This document shows positions 1 through 5,540 of a stretch of 44,044 nucleotides of DNA, piece by piece (the first letter of the stretch is position 1; each line of letters starts with the position of its first letter). Origin of the DNA: ASMP01 sp964617015 (GTDB taxonomy: Archaea > Nanobdellota > Nanobdellia > Pacearchaeales > GW2011-AR1); assembly GCA_964617015.1 (NCBI GenBank), contig CAZTVG010000005.1:1-44044 (forward strand), in the 5' to 3' direction. The position numbers and the translations under genes are program-made. The notes below the pieces were generated by a model. That model was not told where the DNA came from, ran no database searches, and was given only the letters and a program-made list of their open reading frames with translations.

Positions 1-67
1 CCGTCGGCTTCAGTCATACCTCGACAACCGGTACAAGATCATCGTGGTCGTGGAGAAAGAACCATGA
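1..67 (+). CDS. 3' end of a gene that spans the window ends
   Basis: From base 2 the frame reads RRLQSYLDNRYKIIVVVEKEP and stops at TGA 65-67, overlapping the next ATG as ATGA. It has no start here, but bases 44043-44044 plus base 1 form a codon (GTC) that joins it in frame to the open frame starting at 43905. The joined protein would be about 68 aa, with CHPC near its middle and a beta-strand-rich C-terminus. It matches no family I recognise. The join is the main evidence that the sequence is circular. Confidence 0.6.
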   Translation, partial: RRLQSYLDNRYKIIVVVEKEP

Positions 68-462
68 AAACGATCAATGTGAAGACCACGGAGGGTCGTG
101 GGAATCATGCAACCAAGAGCGTTGTGTCCGCGATCAGGGTTCCAGAAAACATGGTGGAAGCCGTCAAATCGGACGGGGAAAATGTCGTGTTCCAGTTGTA
201 TCTGGACAGCCGGATCATCCGGTTTCGGTCACAAGTACATGCTGATCTCAACAACGGTGTTCCGTCTGAGAAGATCACAAAACGGGATTATCTCGGTTGG
301 CGTCCGGTGTTGGGGAGGGCGAAAATGACCGGAGCGGAACGGTTAACCAGGGATTTAGCGAAAGCAACACCAGATGATCGAACAACCGCACTGATCGAAA
401 TGGCCGTCAAACAAGGCCATGATCGGAAATGGGCGGAACAAACGTTTAGACCCAAGAAGTAA
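64..462 (+). CDS. Hypothetical protein, 132 aa
   Basis: The start ATG overlaps the preceding stop as ATGA, which implies translational coupling. It is a soluble, basic protein without membrane segments or a recognised motif. It ends in a charged, helical tail (residues about 95-132). A clear Rho-independent terminator follows 9 bases after the stop, so this is the last gene of the transcript that crosses the window ends. Function unknown. Confidence 0.7.
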   Translation: MKTINVKTTEGRGNHATKSVVSAIRVPENMVEAVKSDGENVVFQLYLDSRIIRFRSQVHADLNNGVPSEKITKRDYLGWRPVLGRAKMTGAERLTRDLAKATPDDRTTALIEMAVKQGHDRKWAEQTFRPKK

Positions 463-470
463 GTACAAGA

Positions 471-509
471 TGGGGCGTCGGGTATGAGAGCTTGACGCCC
501 CAGTTTTTT
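471..509 (+). terminator. Rho-independent terminator
   Basis: The arms TGGGGCGTC (471-479) and GACGCCCCA (494-502) form a perfect 9-bp GC-rich stem with a 14-nt loop, followed by G and six T residues (504-509). It closes the transcript entering from the right-hand end of the window. Confidence 0.9.
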
Positions 510-597
510 ACGTTTCGATTGTTTACACTTAGTATGATGATATGGATGAGTTGAGGGTGATTAAGAGGTTTGTTGGTTACAAGGGATGAGAATACAG

Positions 598-625
598 TTG
601 TCAAGTTGGTTGATATGTGTATAAT
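598..625 (+). promoter_or_regulatory. Sigma-70-type promoter
   Basis: TTGTCA (598-603), a 16-bp spacer and a perfect TATAAT (620-625). The predicted transcript starts near 632, about 30 bases before the ATG at 661. It lies just after the terminator at 471-509, so it starts a new transcription unit. Confidence 0.65.
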
Positions 626-660
626 GGAGGATACGGGAAAACGATATCGAGGGACGTGGG

Positions 661-861
661 ATGAAATACATAACGGTGAGACAACTCAAGAAAATATTAG
701 ACACATACGACGACACCGCCCCAGTCTCAATAGATGTAACGGGGATAATGGGCAGGAGTGAGGCAACATGGGCCAGATGCGGCCACGTTCTTACTGAGCC
801 CCACTCACCAGAAAGTTGCGTGCTAGAAGCCCTCGAAATCGTGACGGTTGAACTGGAATAG
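661..861 (+). CDS. Hypothetical protein, 66 aa
   Basis: First gene behind the promoter at 598-625, with GAGGGACGTGGG before its ATG. It is a small acidic protein beginning MKYITVRQLKKILDTYDDTA, a helix then strand layout (LKKILDTYDDTAPVSID) common in small phage proteins of unknown function. No catalytic motif is visible. An overlapping frame at 570-761 is less protein-like and was not called. Confidence 0.6.
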   Translation: MKYITVRQLKKILDTYDDTAPVSIDVTGIMGRSEATWARCGHVLTEPHSPESCVLEALEIVTVELE

Positions 862-878
862 ACATCTGTGAGGGAGAT

Positions 879-1229
879 ATGTACAACAAATTACCTTGGA
901 ACAAAGAACAGGAGTACAGGATACGGTATCTTGAAAAGCACGGGCTCCATGAGAAACGGTGGTTTAGAAATGGCAAACCTCACAGGGCTGTCACCACAAT
1001 ACCGTTGTGGTCATGTGAGATAGTTGATCCTGAGTGGGACGATGAGGAGGGGACTGTTGAGTACGTCAGCACGGCTATCCAGATACAGGGTTCGATAACC
1101 CCTGGGGATTTGTGGGACTCTTGGACTGAGGATAAACTGCCGAGTTTGAAGTTCCAGGTGATCCTGAGAGTGACGCCTGGGACGAGTTCTACGAGTGGAT
1201 CCACGATACCTGTGAGGGCGATCCCATGA
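879..1229 (+). CDS. Hypothetical protein, probably frameshifted near 1136
   Basis: Begins ATG behind GAGGGAGAT. Residues 1-86 are rich in Trp, Tyr and acidic residues and look genuine. From about base 1136 this frame turns into a low-complexity Ser/Thr/Pro tail (GTSSTSGSTIPVRAIP), while the frame one base back is open from 1136 to 1354 and reads an acidic aromatic continuation (DAWDEFYEWIHDTCEGDP). Either there is an indel or -1 slippage near 1136, making one protein 879-1354, or two genes overlap by ATGA at 1226-1229. I favour the frameshift. Function unknown. Confidence 0.55.
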   Translation: MYNKLPWNKEQEYRIRYLEKHGLHEKRWFRNGKPHRAVTTIPLWSCEIVDPEWDDEEGTVEYVSTAIQIQGSITPGDLWDSWTEDKLPSLKFQVILRVTPGTSSTSGSTIPVRAIP

Positions 1230-1354
1230 AAGGGTATGATCCCATGACCTTGGAGAAAGCGTGTGATATCTGGCTTGTTGGATTACACGCATACCACGAT
1301 CTGGGAATAAGAGCAGTCGACGGAGAGTTTACTAAAGTGGGCGGAGGTGAGTGA
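1226..1354 (+). CDS. Small hypothetical protein, or C-terminal part of the 879 gene
   Basis: ATG at 1226 overlaps the TGA of the preceding frame as ATGA. It encodes 42 aa beginning MKGYDPMTLEKACDIWLVGL, clearly protein-like. The frame stays open upstream to a TAA at 1133, and that upstream part is also protein-like, so this may be the true C-terminus of the preceding gene. Confidence 0.5.
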   Translation: MKGYDPMTLEKACDIWLVGLHAYHDLGIRAVDGEFTKVGGGE

Positions 1355-1355
1355 A

Positions 1356-1628
1356 ATGACAGCGATGGAGAACCTAATCAACGTCCTCAACTTGCGTCCA
1401 ACAGGGGCAGTTGCAATATGTCGGGGGGACTATATGGGACAACTGCTAGGCGATGCAGGGTACAACCTTTTCATAGGTAAACCGTCTCACCACGAGGGGC
1501 CAGGGCGACAGCGCACTAGGGAGGTATGGTCTGGGTTGACAGAGGAAGAGAGGAGAGAGGTAAGAGACCTGGCGGCATCTATGTCAGATGGGTGCAGGAT
1601 ACCGCTTGCTGACTTTGGATTGATTTGA
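1356..1628 (+). CDS. Hypothetical protein, about 90 aa
   Basis: I chose ATG 1356 because GGAGGTGA lies just upstream; a GTG at 1347 is in frame. The protein carries an internal charged helix (residues about 55-75, LTEEERREVRDLAASM). No known family. Its stop almost touches the stop of the leftward gene at 1632, so two transcription units converge here; I see no strong terminator between them. Confidence 0.6.
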   Translation: MTAMENLINVLNLRPTGAVAICRGDYMGQLLGDAGYNLFIGKPSHHEGPGRQRTREVWSGLTEEERREVRDLAASMSDGCRIPLADFGLI

Positions 1629-1631
1629 GGG

Positions 1632-2003
1632 TCACTCAGAAACAACCTCACTCTTGGCAGTGAGATCAAGGATATTGACACCCTCTGCCTTGAGTTGTTG
1701 AATTAACTTGATCTGCTCTGCTAGCAGCTCAGAGTCGCTCATCTTTCTTATCCTTACATCTATAGTTCCACCAACTTCGAGTTGATCGTGGTAGCCCGCA
1801 AGGCGAGCGATGGCTGTTAAGGAGTGTGCCCACTTATCTGGGTATGTCTGGGCGAATAACTTGATCGCGGCATAATCAGGACAGCCGGCGAGGAACCTCT
1901 CTAGTACGTCGATGAAGGGGTCTCGATTGTATGCGCGGAGGAGGGCCTTAGTATCCTCAGCAGTCATAACTGGAAGGTTGCTGGTCTTAGGGTTGCGGCC
2001 CAT
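1632..2003 (-). CDS. Putative small terminase subunit
   Basis: The 123-aa protein starts MGRNPKTSNLP and has a helical core, PFIDVLERFLAGCPDYAAIKLFAQTYPDKW then AIARLAGYHDQLEV, ending with MSDSELLAEQIKLIQQL. This arrangement (basic N-terminus, helical DNA-binding core, MSD(S/A)EL tail) resembles small terminase or packaging proteins of environmental podoviruses, which would bind phage DNA and pass it to the large subunit. The large subunit is far away at 41830-43302, so the assignment rests on pattern memory only. An in-frame TTG at 2036 is possible, but the dispersed repeat 2012-2038 occupies that leader and no ribosome site is evident. Confidence 0.4.
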   Translation of the reverse strand: MGRNPKTSNLPVMTAEDTKALLRAYNRDPFIDVLERFLAGCPDYAAIKLFAQTYPDKWAHSLTAIARLAGYHDQLEVGGTIDVRIRKMSDSELLAEQIKLIQQLKAEGVNILDLTAKSEVVSE

Positions 2004-2011
2004 TGGACTTT

Positions 2012-2038
2012 GTTTGAACGAAATTAAATCAAGCAAAC
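2012..2038 (+). repeat. Dispersed palindromic element, copy 1
   Basis: GTTTGAACGAA followed by ATTAAATCAA, then GC and AAAC: the element with a 2-bp insertion in its right arm. It lies in the 5' leader of the leftward gene 1632-2003. Confidence 0.75.
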
Positions 2039-2053
2039 TTGCGCGGTACGTGC

Positions 2054-2383
2054 CTAATTGGGGTCGTTGCCAGTATCAGCGCTATCTTCCTCAGGCATCT
2101 CTCGTTTGCATACTGGACAGATACCAGTGACGCGGGCGACCTCAAACTTGTGCCCCACAAAGATCCATTGGTCAATTAAGTGTTTTGTCGTGAACCACCT
2201 TCCAGAGGGGAGCTTGGTTGCAGGAAGGCCGTGGTATAAGATGTATCTGCGCGCGGTCCAGTAGTTTCGGCCAATATACTCAGCGATGGATGCAATCCCT
2301 TCGAGCATCTCCTCACTGGGATTTCTCAGCGGTTCTGGGCACCAGGGCCTTCTTCGCTCTGCGACTCTTGTTCCTTGATACAT
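2054..2383 (-). CDS. HTH DNA-binding protein (excisionase/MerR-like fold)
   Basis: Residues about 33-62 read SIAEYIGRNYWTARRYILYHGLPATKLPSGRWFTTKHLIDQW, the pattern of a helix-turn-helix 17/excisionase domain: helix, turn, recognition helix (WTARRYI), then a wing (LPSGRWFTTK). The C-terminus holds CPVC, which may bind metal. ATG 2383 overlaps the upstream gene by 58 bases; an alternative ATG at 2311 begins just before the HTH. With the divergent HTH gene at 2862 it flanks the control region 2491-2861, so a regulatory role is plausible. Confidence 0.6.
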   Translation of the reverse strand: MYQGTRVAERRRPWCPEPLRNPSEEMLEGIASIAEYIGRNYWTARRYILYHGLPATKLPSGRWFTTKHLIDQWIFVGHKFEVARVTGICPVCKREMPEEDSADTGNDPN

Positions 2384-2490
2384 TTGCTGATTACCTTGTT
2401 GATTTGGGTTAACTTAGCGAGAACATCCGGAGAGAGATTGCCGTTCCAGATGTCCTGGGCAGTGAAGGTGAGTTTGTCCTTGGTGGGCAT
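2326..2490 (-). CDS. Small hypothetical protein, 54 aa
   Basis: Leftward frame from ATG (complement of 2488-2490) to TGA (complement of 2326-2328), beginning MPTKDKLTFTAQDIWNG and ending in a Glu/Gln-rich tail. It is a charged helical protein, first gene of the short leftward group. It has no obvious ribosome site and no recognised family. Confidence 0.45.
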   Translation of the reverse strand: MPTKDKLTFTAQDIWNGNLSPDVLAKLTQINKVISKCIKEQESQSEEGPGAQNR

Positions 2491-2617
2491 AAGGCATTAT
2501 TGCAGAGATAAAGAGGAGTTGCAAGATCGTTTGAACGAGGGTTGGCATTGGTTATATATGTATGCTTATAGCAGGGGTGGGGTGCCCATATATGGGGGAG
2601 GAAATCAACGCTAGTTC

Positions 2618-2640
2618 GTTTGAACGAATTTTAATCAAAC
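2618..2640 (+). repeat. Dispersed palindromic element, copy 2
   Basis: GTTTGAACGAA then TTTTAATCAAAC, preceded by AGTTC. This is the canonical 23-bp form, in the control region upstream of the leftward genes. Confidence 0.85.
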
Positions 2641-2799
2641 AAAGGGGGAGGAGATACAAGGGGGAATTGTAGGAAGAGAGATGGGGGTTCCAAGGGTGTA
2701 CAATACTGTATAAATAATATTTTTTTTATCTCTTAGAAGGAAGAAGGATAATATCTCTTTCATCTATCTCATATTTTCTCCCTCTACCCTTGATTTCTG

Positions 2800-2828
2800 T
2801 TTACACACACGCACCCACCCCATATAAT
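2800..2828 (+). promoter_or_regulatory. Strong sigma-70-type promoter
   Basis: TTTACA (2800-2805), a 17-bp spacer and a perfect TATAAT (2823-2828). Start of transcription is expected near 2835, which fixes the start of the next gene at ATG 2862. Confidence 0.75.
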
Positions 2829-2861
2829 AATCATACGTACATACATGGATGGGTGAATAGT

Positions 2862-3224
2862 ATGCGAAACATAGTTGATCTAACAGCAGAGGCTGTCAAG
2901 GGGATAAAGGGGGATCTATGGAATGGGGCCAGACAGAAGGAAGTAGCAGAGAAGTACAGGGTAACACAGGCAACAATCAGCCGTATTATGACTGGCAAGC
3001 TGCACCCGCATATCCCTTGGCCCGACGGCTCACTCGTGCAGATGTCTGGACATCAAAGGACAAGGATATATGAGGCAAGGTATATGGGGAGTGAGTTGAA
3101 GCCGGCAACTAACCTACCTCAGGCTGTTATAGATGACATGAAGACATCTATTGGTAAAGTCAGAGCGGAGAAAGCTGAGGAACGCACTAAGGACTTTAAG
3201 AAGATCTTCCCAGATTGGAAATAA
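2862..3224 (+). CDS. HTH DNA-binding protein, candidate early regulator
   Basis: The 120-aa protein has a helix-turn-helix at about residues 20-45: WNGARQKEVAEKYRVTQATISRIMTG, with the typical Ala-x-x-(Tyr/Phe)-x-Val-x-x-x-T-I-S pattern of resolvase-type or homeodomain-like HTHs. The C-terminal half is charged. ATG 2862 is used because the promoter at 2800-2828 starts transcription after an upstream in-frame ATG. It stands opposite the leftward HTH gene at 2054-2383 across a palindrome-bearing region, so it may control the early genes. Confidence 0.65.
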   Translation: MRNIVDLTAEAVKGIKGDLWNGARQKEVAEKYRVTQATISRIMTGKLHPHIPWPDGSLVQMSGHQRTRIYEARYMGSELKPATNLPQAVIDDMKTSIGKVRAEKAEERTKDFKKIFPDWK

Positions 3225-3227
3225 TCG

Positions 3228-3256
3228 TTGACAACTTGCTTTAAATATGTCAATGT
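3228..3256 (+). promoter_or_regulatory. Promoter/operator with TTGACA...TGTCAA inverted repeat
   Basis: TTGACA (3228-3233) sits in GTTGACAACTT, also found at 4347 and 13896. TGTCAA at 3248-3253 is its inverted partner, 14 bases away; the copy at 13897-13922 has the same arrangement. With a 17-bp spacer the -10 (CAATGT) is poor, but the predicted start (about 3263) falls on the first base pair of the structured RNA at 3262. Confidence 0.55.
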
Positions 3257-3261
3257 ATCAT

Positions 3262-3391
3262 TGGCCTCTGCAGCATGACAGTGCTGGGGTAAGACCACAC
3301 ATGTTAGCGTGGTCCGTCGGACATCCCCCTGCCGGGTGAAATACCTGGAGTGGTAGATCGGTAACTGGGTGGGTAGCCCAGTCAGGGGCCA
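3262..3391 (+). ncRNA. Structured RNA element A (five helices)
   Basis: Closing helix P1: TGGCCTCTG (3262-3270) with CAGGGGCCA (3383-3391), nine pairs including one G-U. Inside: P2 CAGCA/TGCTG (3271-3286), P3 GACCAC/GTGGTC (3293-3314), P4 CCGGGT/ACCTGG (3332-3348) and P5 ACTGGG/CCCAGT (3364-3382). P2 and P5 abut P1 directly, which suggests coaxial stacking. A promoter starts at its 5' edge, and AAGGAGA plus ATG follow 9-22 bases after P1. Element B (4896-5033) has the same plan. It could be a cis-regulatory leader or a free RNA; it matches no class I know. Confidence 0.6.
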
Positions 3392-3413
3392 CTTAACATA
3401 AGGAGAAGTGAAC

Positions 3414-3437
3414 ATGAAAGATAAGAAACCTCGCTAA
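3414..3437 (+). other. Seven-codon frame ending in an in-frame TAA
   Basis: ATG 3414 has an excellent ribosome site (AAGGAGAAGTGAAC) but reads MKDKKPR and stops at TAA 3435-3437. The same frame then stays open through 3438-3485 into the gene at 3486. This is either a leader peptide or the true N-terminus of that gene cut off by a nonsense codon. Confidence 0.6.
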
Positions 3438-3485
3438 TACAAGACCATCCCCTACAAAACTGTTGAACCTTTCCTCCTCAACGCA

Positions 3486-3938
3486 ATGGCTGCGGTGGGA
3501 ATGGAGAGTGAAACAGCTCTCCTCTCAGCTCTGGGTTTGACAGGAAGCAGATGGAATGGTTGGAAGAAAAAGGGGGAGGTAAATGTGTACTGCCCCCTCA
3601 CCATCAAGGGTCTCCTCGCCGAGAGGGGGTTTACAGTAGGGCTGAAATATATTATAACGAAAGGGGATACGGTTGCAGCTGGAGGACAGTTGCACAGTCT
3701 ACTAGCCGAAAACCCACTTATTACAAGAAAACAGCAGGAGGTAACAGTTAGGGCCCTTGTTGCCAGTCTTGCAAGTGGCAATGGGATATGTACTGGAGAT
3801 CTTGAGATAGTGGCAGATGTAATCACGTCCCTCCTCGACAACCTCCTCAGGGTGCAACCCACCCCTGCGCCAGTAGGCGCCTCTGACGAGATCTACATAC
3901 CCAGTACAAGGAAAATGATTGAGGATCTCGAGTCGTGA
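3486..3938 (+). CDS. Hypothetical protein, apparently 5'-interrupted
   Basis: 150 aa from ATG 3486, which has no ribosome site. In-frame codons upstream to 3438 read YKTIPYKTVEPFLLNA and are protein-like, and a well-placed start lies at 3414 before the TAA at 3435. The N-terminal part (LLSALGLTGSRWNGWKKKGEVNVYCPLTIKGLL) resembles a small helical DNA-binding domain of repressor type, but the match is weak. The C-terminus is acidic. It is the first gene after structured RNA A and overlaps the next gene by four bases. Confidence 0.55.
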   Translation: MAAVGMESETALLSALGLTGSRWNGWKKKGEVNVYCPLTIKGLLAERGFTVGLKYIITKGDTVAAGGQLHSLLAENPLITRKQQEVTVRALVASLASGNGICTGDLEIVADVITSLLDNLLRVQPTPAPVGASDEIYIPSTRKMIEDLES

Positions 3939-4135
3939 TTAACCGAGGTGGTTTCTCAACCAAGATCCTCGGTGGTCTTCCAGTTGAAATCTGGTATGAG
4001 ACCGAGCACGACTACTGTGATTTTACCATATACAGTGAGAAAAACGGCTCCCGTCTTAAGTGGGCTGAGAAGATGCTACCTGACAAAGAGGACAGGGAGA
4101 TAGTTGAGAAGTGCTTTAATCCTGAGCTTCAGTGA
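3935..4135 (+). CDS. Hypothetical protein, 66 aa
   Basis: GTG start overlapping the previous stop (GTGA). A small acidic protein with an alternating strand pattern (VEIWYETEHDYCDFTIYSE) followed by a charged helix. No recognised family. Confidence 0.6.
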   Translation: MINRGGFSTKILGGLPVEIWYETEHDYCDFTIYSEKNGSRLKWAEKMLPDKEDREIVEKCFNPELQ

Positions 4136-4147
4136 GGAGAACCAGAC

Positions 4148-4312
4148 ATGGGCGAAATCGCAGAAGCAACGTTGTCGGGTCTCTTTTGTGAGTGGTGCGG
4201 TGAGGTGATCGGCGCGCTAGATGATGGACTGGGAGAGGAACCTGGATTTCCTCGCTTGTGCCCAGGATGTGAGCACGAAAAGGAGCTAAAGAGCAAAAGC
4301 AACTTGCCTTGA
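4148..4312 (+). CDS. Small zinc-ribbon protein, 54 aa
   Basis: ATG 4148 behind GGAGAACC. The sequence MGEIAEATLSGLFCEWCGE, then GFPRLCPGCE, contains two CxxC knuckles (residues 14-17 and 38-41), a zinc-ribbon layout. Short proteins beginning GEIAE with this double knuckle are common in phages and have no assigned function. Its last codons overlap copy 3 of the dispersed element. Confidence 0.75.
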   Translation: MGEIAEATLSGLFCEWCGEVIGALDDGLGEEPGFPRLCPGCEHEKELKSKSNLP

Positions 4313-4329
4313 ACGAAATTCGTTCAAAC
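4309..4329. repeat. Dispersed palindromic element, copy 3 (perfect palindrome form)
   Basis: TTGAACGAA, A, TTCGTTCAA: perfect 9-bp arms around one base, plus AC. Here the second half-site is also GAACGAA-type rather than AATCAAAC. It lies between the zinc-ribbon gene and the promoter at 4348. Confidence 0.8.
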
Positions 4330-4347
4330 CAACTGCCAAACCAACGG

Positions 4348-4376
4348 TTGACAACTTAACACAACCCACATACAAT
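4348..4376 (+). promoter_or_regulatory. Sigma-70-type promoter
   Basis: TTGACA (4348-4353), 17-bp spacer, TACAAT (4371-4376); predicted start near 4383, ATG at 4414. The -35 is embedded in GGTTGACAACTT, shared with 3228 and 13897, but there is no TGTCAA partner here. Confidence 0.75.
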
Positions 4377-4413
4377 AACCCCCACAAACCGCAGACCAAC
4401 TAAGAGGTAAATC

Positions 4414-4743
4414 ATGGAGAAGGTAACAGCAAAGATCACACAGGGGGATTCCGCAGGTAAGTCCATGACCATCGACGTCGACTTCAACGCCATCCTCAAG
4501 CGGACAACCGAAGAGGTGAGAAAGCAACGCCTGGTCGCAGATCTGCGAATCTCAGTCCAAGATATGATCCGCTCTGCAATCAAGTCGAAGACTGGACCGG
4601 GAGAGGTTCAGAAGAACGTCAACACACAGTGGGTTCCTGGAACCAAGCGTGTCGGAAAGCCAAAGAGCGAGAAGATGCTTAAGGACTTCCTCAAACTCAC
4701 AGATGAACAACGCGCCACATTCCTCAAGGAGGCAAATCAGTAA
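4414..4743 (+). CDS. Hypothetical early protein, 109 aa
   Basis: Monocistronic between the promoter at 4348 and the terminator at 4811-4870, with AAGAGG before ATG. The protein is basic and helical; the C-terminus (KMLKDFLKLTDEQRATFLKEANQ) resembles the end of the product at 16402 (MTEEEQAAFLKSVEKL), possibly a shared motif. Its private promoter and terminator suggest strong expression. Function unknown; a DNA-associated protein is possible from charge alone. Confidence 0.65.
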   Translation: MEKVTAKITQGDSAGKSMTIDVDFNAILKRTTEEVRKQRLVADLRISVQDMIRSAIKSKTGPGEVQKNVNTQWVPGTKRVGKPKSEKMLKDFLKLTDEQRATFLKEANQ

Positions 4744-4810
4744 CAGCTCACCAGCAACACCCTTAAAGCCCTCCGATACACACCTCCCTGTGATCGGTAG
4801 GGCTCAACCT

Positions 4811-4870
4811 GGAGAGGTAGATGGTATATCAATTGGTCCTTGTCCGCCCATCGTCTACCTCTCCCTTTTT
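4811..4870 (+). terminator. Rho-independent terminator
   Basis: GGAGAGGTAGA (4811-4821) pairs perfectly with TCTACCTCTCC (4854-4864), followed by C and TTTTT (4866-4870). The 32-nt loop is long, but the 11-bp stem and T run are clear. It ends the 4414 transcript just before structured RNA B. Confidence 0.75.
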
Positions 4871-4895
4871 GGCTGTTTAGGAAGATATGAGCTTA

Positions 4896-5033
4896 TGGCC
4901 CCTGAGGCGTGGAAAGCAGACACGCACGTTCCTAGTGGAGGCCTATACCAGGCCGGGCTATTGAGATTAGGAGCGGTCGTCAAGCTAAGGCCTGCTGCGA
5001 GACGATGCCGGTTTAGCGCCCGGCCAGGGGCCA
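4896..5033 (+). ncRNA. Structured RNA element B (same closing helix as A)
   Basis: P1: TGGCCCCTG (4896-4904) with CAGGGGCCA (5025-5033), fully paired; relative to element A the G-U pair is C-G, a compensating change. Inside: GCGTG/CACGC (4907-4925), GGCCT/AGGCC (4940-4954), TCGTC/GACGA (4977-5005) and GCCGG/CCGGC (5007-5024), the last abutting P1 as P5 does in A. TTAGGAGGA and an ATG follow within 20 bases, again as in A. Internal helix sequences differ. I see no good promoter of its own. Confidence 0.55.
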
Positions 5034-5052
5034 CCTGATTAGGAGGATGAGA

Positions 5053-5211
5053 ATGGGACAGGCTGCAGAGGACGAAATGGAGCGTGAGGAGATAGCCGCT
5101 GAAGCGGCGCGCGAGGAGCTGGCGGCGCACAGGGCTGGAACCTGTCGTAAAGACCCTGCGTGGTACGCTTATTGCGCCGCAGAACAAGGATGGTTCGACC
5201 ATGAATACTGA
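5053..5211 (+). CDS. Small hypothetical protein, 52 aa
   Basis: ATG 5053 behind TTAGGAGGA, directly after structured RNA B. The protein starts MGQAAEDEMEREEIAAEAA, a highly acidic helix, then a C-terminal part with RKDPAWYAYCAAEQGWFDHEY. It overlaps the next gene (ATG 5201). The local DNA is richer in GCG/GCC codons than the neighbours to the left. Function unknown. Confidence 0.6.
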   Translation: MGQAAEDEMEREEIAAEAAREELAAHRAGTCRKDPAWYAYCAAEQGWFDHEY

Positions 5212-5479
5212 CCCCACTGACGCCGAGCTTGATGAGTGGGAGCAAGATATCACTGCCCTCATCGCTCAGGGAGAACGGCGATATTCTGTCCACCCCACTG
5301 CTGCGTCTCGCCTCATCAAAGCCCTCCGCGCCTGCCGCCAGCAATCCAAGGCCAAGGACGCGGTGATTGAGGCGGCGAGGCCGGTAGCCGTTGCCTTGCC
5401 CTTAATTGACGATCTGGCCCGCCTTAGCGTGGCCCTCGCGGTGCTCGACAAGGAGGTTGATGATGGCAACACCAGCTGA
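5201..5479 (+). CDS. Hypothetical protein, 92 aa
   Basis: Starts inside the end of the previous gene. It is helical, with an acidic N-terminus (MNTDPTDAELDEWEQDITAL) and an Ala-rich helix (AKDAVIEAARPVAVALPLIDD), a pattern frequent in small phage proteins that precede phage ABA-sandwich-type genes. No catalytic residues are evident. Confidence 0.6.
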   Translation: MNTDPTDAELDEWEQDITALIAQGERRYSVHPTAASRLIKALRACRQQSKAKDAVIEAARPVAVALPLIDDLARLSVALAVLDKEVDDGNTS

Positions 5480-5540
5480 GAGTTCTGAGATGACCACATA
5501 TCATGGCCCTACAGCGACGATAGGCGGAGGGAATAGGTGA
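5463..5540 (+). CDS. Possible 25-aa peptide
   Basis: ATG 5463 behind AAGGAGG, reading MATPAESSEMTTYHGPTATI to TGA 5538-5540, which overlaps the next ATG (TGATG). The ribosome site and spacing favour translation; the product is Thr-rich and unrecognised. Confidence 0.35.
   Translation: MATPAESSEMTTYHGPTATIGGGNR

Larger units (their letters stand above)
2491..2861 (+). promoter_or_regulatory. Gene-free control region between divergent HTH genes
   Basis: This 371-base stretch contains a half-copy of the dispersed element (TCGTTTGAACGA, 2527-2538), a perfect 12-bp palindrome CCCATATATGGG (2585-2596), a full element copy (2618-2640), an AT-rich stretch TGTATAAATAAT (2707-2718, repeated exactly at 43607-43618) and the promoter at 2800-2828. 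It resembles an operator region between two divergently transcribed regulators. I could not identify a convincing leftward promoter. Confidence 0.5.

Noticed and set aside
570..761. Rightward frame of 63 codons before the 661 gene
   Set aside because: It overlaps the better-supported gene at 661 and the promoter at 598-625 lies inside it; the protein is not convincing.
3240..3247. TTTAAATA, resembling an archaeal TATA box
   Set aside because: Endolysin, lipoprotein and good -35/-10 promoters point to a bacterial host; the AT stretch fits inside an operator/promoter.
3435..3437. TAA as a possible recoded sense codon
   Set aside because: TAA ends other genes here (for example at 462 and 13893), so a recoded TAA is unlikely; treated as a stop or mutation.
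4649..5038. Long rightward frame across terminator and RNA B
   Set aside because: It would overlap the end of the 4414 gene, run through a terminator and a structured RNA, and looks like random translation.
4855..5262. Leftward frame of 135 codons opposite RNA B
   Set aside because: Shadow of the GC-rich structured and coding region; no ribosome site.
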